A stretch of DNA of 64,000 nucleotides, from the NCBI RefSeq assembly GCF_006740045.1, contig NZ_AP019749.1, positions 3,491,001 to 3,555,000 on the forward strand. Reading direction: 5' to 3'. Below the pieces are notes generated by a model. That model saw only the letters and a list, made by a program, of their open reading frames with translations, was not told where the DNA came from and did not search any database. This document shows positions 57,694-64,000 of this stretch, piece by piece. Within the stretch, counting starts at the first letter, position 1. Each line of letters begins with the position of its first letter. The stretch is from Comamonas terrigena NBRC 13299 (GTDB lineage Bacteria; Pseudomonadota; Gammaproteobacteria; Burkholderiales; Burkholderiaceae_C). Both the position numbers and the translations under genes were made by a program.

Positions 57694-58659
57694 ATGATTC
57701 GTCGCAGCCTGCTCGCCCTGGGCATCCTGGCCGCGTTCGGCACCGCCGCCCACGCCCAGAGCTACCCCACCAAGCCCATCAAGCTGCTGGTGCCTTTTGC
57801 CGCCGGCGGCACCACCGACCTGGTGGCCCGCGTGGTGGCCGACCCCCTGAGCCGTGAACTGGGCCAGCCCGTGATCGTGGAAAACCGCGGCGGTGGCGGT
57901 GGCGCCATTGGTGCCGCCGAAACCGCCCGCGCCCCGGCCGATGGCTACAACCTGGGTATTGCCACCGTGTCCACCACGGCCACCAACCCGGCCATCAACC
58001 CCAAGATCCCGTACAACGTGTTCACGGATTTCACGCCCATCGTGAACATCGCAGCCACACCCAACGTGATTGCGGCCAACCCCAAGTTCGTGGGCAAGGA
58101 CTACAAGAGCTTCCTGGAAGAAATCAAGAAGAATCCCGACAAGTACTCCTACGGCACGCCCGGCACCGGCTCCATCGGTCACCTGATGATGGAAATGTTC
58201 ATGCTGGCCACCGACACCAAGATGCTGCACGTGCCCTACCGTGGTTCGGGCCCCGCCATCAACGACGCGGTCGCGGGCCAGATTCCACTGCTGTTTGACA
58301 ACTTCCCCTCGACGCTGCCCTTTGTGAAGGAAAAGCGCCTGACCGCCCTGGTGGTGGCTGCGCCCCAGCGTCTGGCAGTGCTGCCCGATGTGCCCACGCT
58401 GGCCGAAGTCGGCGCCCCTGGCGTGAACCGCATGGCCTACTACGGCATCGTCGGCCCCAAGAACCTGCCCAAGGACATTGTCAACAAGGTGAATGCCGCC
58501 GTGCACAAGGTGCTGCAGGATCCGGCCGTGCGCAAGCGCATCGAAGACACCGGCTCGCTGATCGTGGCCGGCACGCCCGAGAAGTTTGCCCAGGAAATCA
58601 AGGCCGAATACACCGCGTACAAGGCCGTGGTCGACAAGCAAAAGCTGACGATGGAATAA
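57694..58659 (+). CDS. Tripartite tricarboxylate transporter (Bug/TctC family) substrate-binding protein
   Basis: A 321-residue periplasmic binding protein with signal peptide ending ...GTAAHAQ. The fingerprint is YPTKPIKLLVPFAAGGTTDL, QPVIVENRGGGGG, YGTPGTGSIGH and HVPYRGSGPAIND. It is highly similar to the Bug protein at 4636-5604. Its place after gcdH-gcdG suggests that it binds glutarate or a related dicarboxylate, but no TctAB genes are near. GGAG upstream supports the start. A clean terminator follows. Confidence 0.94.
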   Translation: MIRRSLLALGILAAFGTAAHAQSYPTKPIKLLVPFAAGGTTDLVARVVADPLSRELGQPVIVENRGGGGGAIGAAETARAPADGYNLGIATVSTTATNPAINPKIPYNVFTDFTPIVNIAATPNVIAANPKFVGKDYKSFLEEIKKNPDKYSYGTPGTGSIGHLMMEMFMLATDTKMLHVPYRGSGPAINDAVAGQIPLLFDNFPSTLPFVKEKRLTALVVAAPQRLAVLPDVPTLAEVGAPGVNRMAYYGIVGPKNLPKDIVNKVNAAVHKVLQDPAVRKRIEDTGSLIVAGTPEKFAQEIKAEYTAYKAVVDKQKLTME

Positions 58660-58678
58660 ATATTTCCTGACCAGTATC

Positions 58679-58705
58679 AAAAAACCCCGCACTGCGGGGT
58701 TTTTT
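58679..58705. terminator. Bidirectional-type intrinsic terminator
   Basis: A6-CCCCGC-act-GCGGGG-T6, just after the Bug gene. Confidence 0.93.
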
Positions 58706-58975
58706 ATTTTCCAAGCCCATGGCATGCGTGGTGATCAAAATACCCATTCAGGTGTGCCTTATATAAGGAATAAATAATCGCACCGGCTGCCCTGTATCTC
58801 CAGCAATATGCGGTATCCATGCGTGCATGGCGATTGCGGTGCACCGACCGTGGCTCCTGTGAAAAAAAGACTGCCAGAGCAGTCTTTTGCATGCGGACCG
58901 GTGCGAAGGCTGCAGCTTGGCAGACCCTGGATCGACTGTTTTATGCCCGAGCCCCCGCCTGCTGGCCACCGCTTT
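58706..58975. other. Spacer after second Bug gene
   Basis: About 270 bases between the terminator and the stop of a minus-strand small gene. It is A+T-rich to about 58800, then mixed. No gene, RNA or clear repeat was seen. Confidence 0.5.
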
Positions 58976-59230
58976 TCACCGGTTGCGCCACACGCTCACC
59001 CCCGCGCTGCTGAACGTCAGCCCCACCAGCAGCCACAGCACCCCCACCAGCAACTGGCTCACGCGCGGCCCCACCATGTCGGCAAACACCTGTTCCACCG
59101 CACACAGCGCCACGCAGTTGCTGCCCTCGGCCACCTGCTGGAGCGCCAGCAGCGACATGCCGCCCACCAGCATGCCCAGCAGCCCCAGCGCCAGCAGAAA
59201 GAAACTTGTCCATTTGGTCTCGCGGTCCAT
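58976..59230 (-). CDS. Small membrane protein of unknown function
   Basis: An 84-residue protein with two hydrophobic segments (about 9-34 and 55-77) and two Cys in the loop between them (EGSNCVALCAVEQ). GGAGG lies upstream of the ATG (on the minus strand), supporting the start. It ends in a short basic tail (VWRNR). No family was recognised. Confidence 0.7.
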   Translation of the reverse strand: MDRETKWTSFFLLALGLLGMLVGGMSLLALQQVAEGSNCVALCAVEQVFADMVGPRVSQLLVGVLWLLVGLTFSSAGVSVWRNR

Positions 59231-59466
59231 GGTGCGCCTCCACGTGGTGACGAAGTTCACGCCTGAAAACCAGCCTCCGGCCTGGGAGAAAAACGCTTCA
59301 ACCGCCACTCCGGATGGACTGGATTTCATCTTGACACCATGGCCTGCGCCCTGCCAGCACCGCCCGCCCGGGTGCGGTGGTGTCTGACCCGGTGACGCGC
59401 TCCACAGGGTGTTGCAGCGCACCAGCGGTCATTGCGCAGGGCGGTGTTGCAGGCACGCACTCCCCC

Positions 59467-59509
59467 AAAAAGAGCAGCCCGTCTGCCCGGGATGCGGGCA
59501 GACGGGCTG
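59467..59509 (-). terminator. Intrinsic terminator after the SotB-like gene
   Basis: Perfect 14-bp stem CAGCCCGTCTGCCC/GGGCAGACGGGCTG with a 7-nt loop; on the minus strand it is followed by CTCTTTTTGGG. Confidence 0.88.
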
Positions 59510-59580
59510 TTACATCATCGGTGGGCCGGATTTACCGTCCATCACCTTGATTACACGCAGGCAACAAACTGGATGAGCGT

Positions 59581-60807
59581 TCAGCGCTGCGGCGCGGGGT
59601 GAAAGCTGCCCGCCCACTTCCAGGTGGCATATGCGCACCACAGCAGGCCCAGCACGGCCAGGCTGCCGCCCACGGCACCCAGGTGCTGCAGGCCGGCATG
59701 CGTGCCCACCTGGCTGCCCAGCAGCGCACCGGCGCCGATCCCCACGTTGAACAGGCCGGAGAACAGCGACATGCCCACATCCGTGGCATCCGATGCCAGC
59801 CGCAGCACCTTGGCCTGCAATGCCAGCGCCATGCACAGCATGGCCACCCCCCAGATGGCGCACACCAGGTACAGACCCGGCAGCCAGGCCGTGCTGGGCA
59901 GCAGCAGCCACAGGCTGGCAGTCAGTACCGCCAGCGCCAGCAGCAGAAAGCTGCGCGGAAAGCGCAGACCAAAGGCGCTGAAGCACATGCTGCCCACAAT
60001 GCCCATGCCGCCAAACAGCAGCAGCACGATGGTGGTCACATGGTTGCTCAGCCCGCCGACCTGCTGCACCAGCGGCTCGATGTAGCTGTAGACGGTGAAC
60101 TGCGCCGTCACCATCAGGATCAGCAGCGCGTAGGTGGCCAGCAGGGCCGGGCGGCGCAGCAGCACCGGGATGGAGCGGGCGGATCCGGCGTTCTCGCTGG
60201 GCAGCAGCGGCAGCAGGCGCCACAGCACCAGCATCACGGCCAGCGCCGCCACCCCGATGGCGCCGAAGGTGGTGCGCCAGCCCAGGGCCTCGCCCACCAC
60301 ACGCCCCAAGGGAATGCCCAGCACCATGGCCAGCGTGGTGCCGGTGGCCAGCAGACCCAGGGCCTGGGCCTTGCGTCCGGCCGGTGCCACACGCACCGCC
60401 AGGGCCGCGGTGATGGACCAGAACACCGCATGCGCCAACGCAATGCCGATGCGACTGACCAGCAGCACCGGGTAGCTCCAGGCCACCGCCGACAGCGCAT
60501 GGCTGGCAATGAACAGCGCGAACACGCCCATCAGCAGGCGGCGGCGCTCCCAGTGGCGGGTCAGCAGCATGCCGGGCAGTGAGGCCAGCGCCACCACCCA
60601 GGCGTAGATGGTCAGCATCAGACCGATCTGTTCGGTGCGCATGCCAAAGCTTGCGCCCATGTCGCTGAGCAGGCCCACGGGAACGAATTCCGTGGTGTTG
60701 AAGACAAAAGCGGCCAGCGCCAGCGCGATCACACCCACCCAGGCACGGGCGTCGGACACGGGAGCCGGCGCAGATGCGGAGGCAGCGGAGGAAAGAGATT
60801 CGGACAT
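59581..60807 (-). CDS. sotB: MFS sugar efflux transporter, SotB-like
   Basis: A 408-residue inner-membrane exporter of the DHA1 group with 12 helices. [19 protein letters not shown] at helix 1 is characteristic of SotB/YdeA-type proteins (NTTEFxPV), and the motif-A region is [35 protein letters not shown] is also typical. SotB exports arabinose and IPTG in E. coli; the substrate here is unknown. The first 20 residues are Ser/Ala-rich. Confidence 0.9.
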   Translation of the reverse strand: MSESLSSAASASAPAPVSDARAWVGVIALALAAFVFNTTEFVPVGLLSDMGASFGMRTEQIGLMLTIYAWVVALASLPGMLLTRHWERRRLLMGVFALFIASHALSAVAWSYPVLLVSRIGIALAHAVFWSITAALAVRVAPAGRKAQALGLLATGTTLAMVLGIPLGRVVGEALGWRTTFGAIGVAALAVMLVLWRLLPLLPSENAGSARSIPVLLRRPALLATYALLILMVTAQFTVYSYIEPLVQQVGGLSNHVTTIVLLLFGGMGIVGSMCFSAFGLRFPRSFLLLALAVLTASLWLLLPSTAWLPGLYLVCAIWGVAMLCMALALQAKVLRLASDATDVGMSLFSGLFNVGIGAGALLGSQVGTHAGLQHLGAVGGSLAVLGLLWCAYATWKWAGSFHPAPQR

Positions 60808-61123
60808 AGAGATTCACACAGGCCGGCGCACAGCCCACAGAAGAAGGACGACAGGCAGACCCTGCGCCCCTGCTGCGCCTTGCGGCAATCGGTCTGCATG
60901 CGGTGGCGCGCCCTCAGACAGGCCCTGGCGGCCTGTTGCCCACCGCTGCAGCACACGCCGCGCAACCTGGGATGGTACGGCGTTCAGCCAGCACACGCGG
61001 CGCTAGCCGCAGCAATGCCCTGCGGGGCGTGGCACTACGGGCCGCACGGACCCGGACGCGCGCATTCACAGCCGGCTCCGCGCTTCACAGGCCCGCGGGG
61101 GGGCGTCGCTGGTGCAGCGGCGC
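60808..61123. other. Gap between sotB and VOC gene
   Basis: About 315 bases, G+C-rich, without a supported gene. It holds the promoter region for sotB; nothing else was recognised. Confidence 0.5.
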
Positions 61124-61480
61124 TCACTCCGGCGACCACACCGCCAGTTCATTGCCTGCCGGGTCATGAAAGTGGAAACGCCGCCCGCCAGGGAAGGGAA
61201 AAATCGCCTTGCTGATGGTGCCGCCGGCGGCCTGCACCGCCGCCAGGGCCTTTTCCAGATCCACCGCAAATATCACCGGCAGCGGCTGCCGGGGCGCCTG
61301 GGCCGCATCGGCATTGAAACCGGCGCCCAGACCGCTGGAGGCGGTGTCCACATAGGTGCCTCCCCAGTCCTGGAACTCCCAGTCAAAGGCCTTGCAGTAG
61401 AAGGCTTTCACCCGTTGCAAGGTGGCGGCATCGGCGCCGGGAAATTCGATGAAATCGATCTGACCGATACGGGCTGACAT
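61124..61480 (-). CDS. VOC (glyoxalase/bleomycin resistance) family protein
   Basis: A 118-residue single-repeat-type VOC protein. IGQIDFIEFPGADAATLQRV is the opening strand and RRFHFHDPAGNELAVWSPE is the terminal motif with a putative metal-binding Glu. No catalytic function can be assigned; candidates are glyoxalase, dioxygenase or drug-binding proteins. GGAGGAA is present upstream of the ATG at 61480. It is divergent from the MarR-GNAT gene and so may share its control region. Confidence 0.88.
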   Translation of the reverse strand: MSARIGQIDFIEFPGADAATLQRVKAFYCKAFDWEFQDWGGTYVDTASSGLGAGFNADAAQAPRQPLPVIFAVDLEKALAAVQAAGGTISKAIFPFPGGRRFHFHDPAGNELAVWSPE

Positions 61481-61674
61481 GGGGGTTCCTCCATGGCGAC
61501 AGGCTGGTGCATGCCCCACCCGCTGTGGCGCAGGCAAGGCAGATGACGGACAGGCGCCAATATGCCATGGCATCTGCCGGACGTCTGCCCGGCGTCTGCG
61601 CCCCATGACGCTGTCTGTGCCATCCCCATGCTGGGCCAGGCCCTGGCTATCCAGGTACACAGCGCACGCAAACA

Positions 61675-61689
61675 GTTGTACGATACAAC
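61675..61689. promoter_or_regulatory. MarR-type operator
   Basis: GTTGTA-cga-TACAAC, perfect 6-bp arms, 23 bases before the MarR-GNAT start. Size and place match autoregulatory MarR sites. Confidence 0.65.
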
Positions 61690-61711
61690 CATTATTTTTC
61701 GACTGCCCCTT

Positions 61712-62725
61712 ATGTCCACCGATACCGATCTGGTTGCCCTCGTCCGTTCTGCCTCGCGCACCATGGTGCGCGAACTGGGCTTCATGCAGACCACCCTGGC
61801 GGCCACGGACTACTCCCCGTCGGCCGTGCACACCTTGCTGGAGCTGGACATGCAAGGCGCACTCACTGCCGCCCAGCTGGTACAGCTGCTGGGGCTGGAG
61901 AAATCCAGCGTCAGCCGCATGCTGGCCAAGCTGGCCGCTGCAGGCGAAGTGACCGAGTGCGCGCCACCGGCCGGCATGGCGGCGGATGCCCGTATCAAGC
62001 CCTTGCAGCTGACCGCGCAAGGCCGGCGCACGGCGGCCGCCATCCACCGCTTCGGCGGGCAGCGGGTAGAGGCTGCGCTGCAGCAGCTCAGTCCCACCGT
62101 GCAGCAGACCGTGGCCCAGGGCCTGAACGCCTACGCCGGAGCGCTGCAAAGCTGCCGCCAGGGACAGACGCAGGAGCCCACCCAGGGGCAGGCCATACCG
62201 CCTCTGGTGACCCTTCATGCCGGCTACCGGCCGGGGGTGATTGGCCGCGTGGCGGAAATGCATGCCCGTTTCTATGCCCGGCATGCCGGCTTCGGAGCGC
62301 TCTTTGAAAGCAAGGTGGCCGGCGGTCTGGCGGAATTCGTCGGCCGGCTGGACCAGACCGGCAACCAGATATGGTGCGCCATGCAGCAGGACCGGATCGT
62401 GGGTGCCATCGCCATCGACGGGCAGGATCTGGGCCAGGGCCAGGCCCATCTGCGCTGGTTCATTCTGGATGACGGCTGCCGGGGCAGCGGTACAGGCCGC
62501 CGCTTGCTGCAGCAGGCGCTGGCCTTTTGCGATCGGCAGGACTTTGCGGCCACGCAACTGTGGACATTCCAAGGGCTGGATGCCGCCCGCGCCCTGTATG
62601 AAGCCCACGGCTTTGCCCTGGTGCACGAGGCCCCCGGCAGCCAGTGGGGCCACGCCGTGACCGAGCAGCAATTCACGCGCACCCGCCCCAGCGCCGGCGC
62701 CACCCCACCGGCGGCCAAGGCCTGA
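61712..62725 (+). CDS. MarR-family regulator fused to GNAT acetyltransferase
   Basis: A 337-residue protein. The N-terminal MarR domain (about 1-150) includes the winged helix LVQLLGLEKSSVSRMLAKLAAAGEV and ends in the dimerisation helices. The C-terminal GNAT domain (about 165-325) has the acetyl-CoA motif RGSGTGRRLLQQAL and WTFQGLDAARALYEAHGF. The same fusion is known in several proteobacteria. It probably senses a small molecule and may acetylate a substrate. ATG 61712 is chosen over 61562 because the MarR domain begins here and the operator lies just upstream. Confidence 0.9.
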   Translation: MSTDTDLVALVRSASRTMVRELGFMQTTLAATDYSPSAVHTLLELDMQGALTAAQLVQLLGLEKSSVSRMLAKLAAAGEVTECAPPAGMAADARIKPLQLTAQGRRTAAAIHRFGGQRVEAALQQLSPTVQQTVAQGLNAYAGALQSCRQGQTQEPTQGQAIPPLVTLHAGYRPGVIGRVAEMHARFYARHAGFGALFESKVAGGLAEFVGRLDQTGNQIWCAMQQDRIVGAIAIDGQDLGQGQAHLRWFILDDGCRGSGTGRRLLQQALAFCDRQDFAATQLWTFQGLDAARALYEAHGFALVHEAPGSQWGHAVTEQQFTRTRPSAGATPPAAKA

Positions 62726-62830
62726 CTCCAGTGCCGGTACTGATCGGGATGCTCCCCCTACCTGGCTTCCCGGCACAGGGATAGCACAAGGCAGCGGCGG
62801 CTGTGCCGCTCACTGCCCCATGCCCATGCC

Positions 62831-63493
62831 TCAGTACGCCACCGTGAAGCGCTGCTTGCTGTGCAGGTGCTGCTCCAGCGCATCGACCAGGGCCACGGCC
62901 AGGTCCTGCGCCGAGATATCGCCAGGCTGGCCGTCGGCCTGCATCAGCGGCGCATCCTGGCCGGTACGGTACTGGCCGGTGCGACCCCGGGATTGCGCGT
63001 CGGAGCCGCCGTGGAAGCCCACGGCCGGGCTCAGCAGCGTCCAGTCCAGCGCGCTCTCCTTCTGCAGTTCGGTGTACATATCGCGGGCGGCGCTAGCGCC
63101 GGGCTTGATGAAAGCCGGGAATTCCGGGGTGTCCACCAGTTGCACGCCGGGCGCCACATACAGGCTGCCGGCACCGCCCACCACCAGGTAACGGGCCACG
63201 CCAGCAGCCTTCACCCCCTGGACGATGGCGCGCGAGCCACGCAGGAAGTCCTCATAGATGTTCGGGTTGGTCCAGCCGGCGTTGTAGGCGCTGAGCACGG
63301 CATCGCTACCGGCCACGCACTGCTGCACCTGCTGGGCATCCAGTACATCGGCCTGCACGACCTTCAGCCCGGGCTGGGCGGCGAGCTTGGCCGGGTCGCG
63401 CACCAGGGCCACGACCTGGTGGCCGCGCTGCAGCAATTCCTTCAACACGGCGGCGCCGACAAAACCCGTGGCACCGATCAGAGCGACTTGCAT
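62831..63493 (-). CDS. NAD(P)-dependent oxidoreductase (NmrA/atypical SDR)
   Basis: A 220-residue Rossmann-fold protein with the coenzyme motif GATGFVGAAV at residues 7-16 and basic VRDP nearby for NADP. It lacks the Tyr-x-x-x-Lys active site of classical SDRs and resembles NmrA-like or YhfK/YtfG sensor oxidoreductases. It is divergent from a LysR gene at 63612, which likely controls it. Confidence 0.85.
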   Translation of the reverse strand: MQVALIGATGFVGAAVLKELLQRGHQVVALVRDPAKLAAQPGLKVVQADVLDAQQVQQCVAGSDAVLSAYNAGWTNPNIYEDFLRGSRAIVQGVKAAGVARYLVVGGAGSLYVAPGVQLVDTPEFPAFIKPGASAARDMYTELQKESALDWTLLSPAVGFHGGSDAQSRGRTGQYRTGQDAPLMQADGQPGDISAQDLAVALVDALEQHLHSKQRFTVAY

Positions 63494-63584
63494 GAGAGAA
63501 CTCCTTGAGAGTGGTTTGTTTCAACAGGGTGCAAGATTACGCCGCGGCCTGCGCCTGAAACAGCCCTCTGGACCACCATTACTT

Positions 63585-63599
63585 TGAAGCACAGCTTCA
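63585..63599. promoter_or_regulatory. Inverted repeat in divergent LysR/NmrA-like region
   Basis: TGAAGC-aca-GCTTCA, perfect arms, 12 bases before the LysR start. Its symmetry fits a LysR-type (T-N-A) operator. Confidence 0.55.
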
Positions 63600-63611
63600 T
63601 AATCAAGCGCC

Positions 63612-64000
63612 ATGGAAGACCTCAAACGCATGGCCATCTTTGCCACCGTGGTGCAGCAGGGCAGCATGAGCGCCGCCGCACGCCTGCTGGACATGAGCCC
63701 CTCGGCCGTCAGCCAGCACATCCGCCAGCTGGAGCGCGAAGCCGGCGTCAGCCTGCTGCACCGCTCCACGCGCCAGCTGGGCCTGACCGATGCCGGCCAG
63801 CGCTTCTACACCCAGTGCGCGGCCCTGAGCGAGGCGGCCACCCGCGCCCGGGCCGAGCTGGCGGCCGAGCGCCAGCAGCCCAGTGGCGAGCTGCGTCTGT
63901 CCGCCCCCGTGGGCTTTGCCCGCCATGCCGCGCCCGCACTGGGCGCCTGGCTGGGCCAGCACCCCCAGCTGCGCCTGCGCCTGCTGGTGGACGATGCCCC
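63612..64000 (+). CDS. LysR family transcriptional regulator, 5' part (truncated by window)
   Basis: The first 129 residues are present and the gene runs off the right edge. The helix-turn-helix region reads MSAAARLLDMSPSAVSQHIRQLEREAGVSLLHRSTR, typical of CrgA-type LysR proteins. The effector domain has just begun (GELRLSAPVGFARH). It is divergent from the NmrA-like gene and is probably its regulator. Confidence 0.88.
   Translation, partial: MEDLKRMAIFATVVQQGSMSAAARLLDMSPSAVSQHIRQLEREAGVSLLHRSTRQLGLTDAGQRFYTQCAALSEAATRARAELAAERQQPSGELRLSAPVGFARHAAPALGAWLGQHPQLRLRLLVDDA

Overview
The window is a G+C-rich bacterial chromosome segment. Gene content and protein style point to a Comamonadaceae-type betaproteobacterium (Comamonas/Delftia/Acidovorax-like). 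The signs are an 819-residue RpoD with a Lys/Ala-rich N-terminal tail, two closely similar Bug-type (TctC) solute-binding proteins, many LysR regulators, a bacterial porin and a glutarate-degradation cluster. No rRNA, tRNA, CRISPR array, transposase or prophage gene was seen. The family-level placement is an inference from protein character, not from a database search.

Layout. Bases 1-4.5 kb hold the 3' end of dnaG and rpoD (macromolecular-synthesis operon). Bases 4.6-6.8 kb hold a Bug binding protein and an AEC permease. Bases 6.8-9.9 kb hold queG, tsaE and amiC. Bases 10.6-16.9 kb hold a complete pgaABCD operon for poly-beta-1,6-N-acetylglucosamine (PNAG) biofilm polysaccharide. Bases 17-18.6 kb hold two near-identical glycine-zipper lipoproteins either side of a dedA gene. 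Bases 18.8-20.8 kb hold mutL, which is broken by an internal deletion and frameshift. Bases 20.9-33.4 kb are a mixed accessory stretch: an RpiR regulator, gdhA, a TauE/SafE exporter with divergent LysR, a porin, an Old Yellow Enzyme, a cupin lipoprotein, a two-domain methylglyoxal synthase, an alpha/beta hydrolase lipoprotein and a Bcr/CflA efflux pump, ending with miaA. The order queG-tsaE-amiC-mutL-miaA matches that of the Escherichia coli yjeS-tsaE-amiB-mutL-miaA block, but here two accessory blocks separate the last three genes.

Bases 33.4-39.2 kb hold an ABC ATPase and an FtsX-type permease separated by a reversed btuB gene with its own cobalamin riboswitch. Bases 39.4-46.7 kb hold a VOC protein, a bacteriohemerythrin, a frameshifted chemotaxis receptor, an SDR, putP and lrgAB. 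Bases 46.8-49.9 kb hold a two-gene operon of a repeat-rich lipoprotein-like protein with an unusually long signal region, followed by a TpsB/ShlB-family outer-membrane transporter. This is the best candidate here for an under-described system. Bases 50-54.4 kb hold an EamA permease, LysR genes, one hypothetical gene and a gene-free tract with three diverged tandem repeats carrying DnaA-box-like words. Bases 54.4-58.7 kb hold gcdR, gcdH and gcdG (glutarate to glutaryl-CoA to crotonyl-CoA) and a second Bug protein. The rest is small: a membrane protein, a SotB-like MFS pump, a VOC protein, a MarR-GNAT fusion, an NmrA-like oxidoreductase and a truncated LysR gene at the right edge.

Two genes appear damaged: mutL and the MCP. 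If real, the mutL lesion predicts loss of MutL-dependent mismatch repair and a raised mutation rate. Both lesions need read-level confirmation because an assembly error would look the same.
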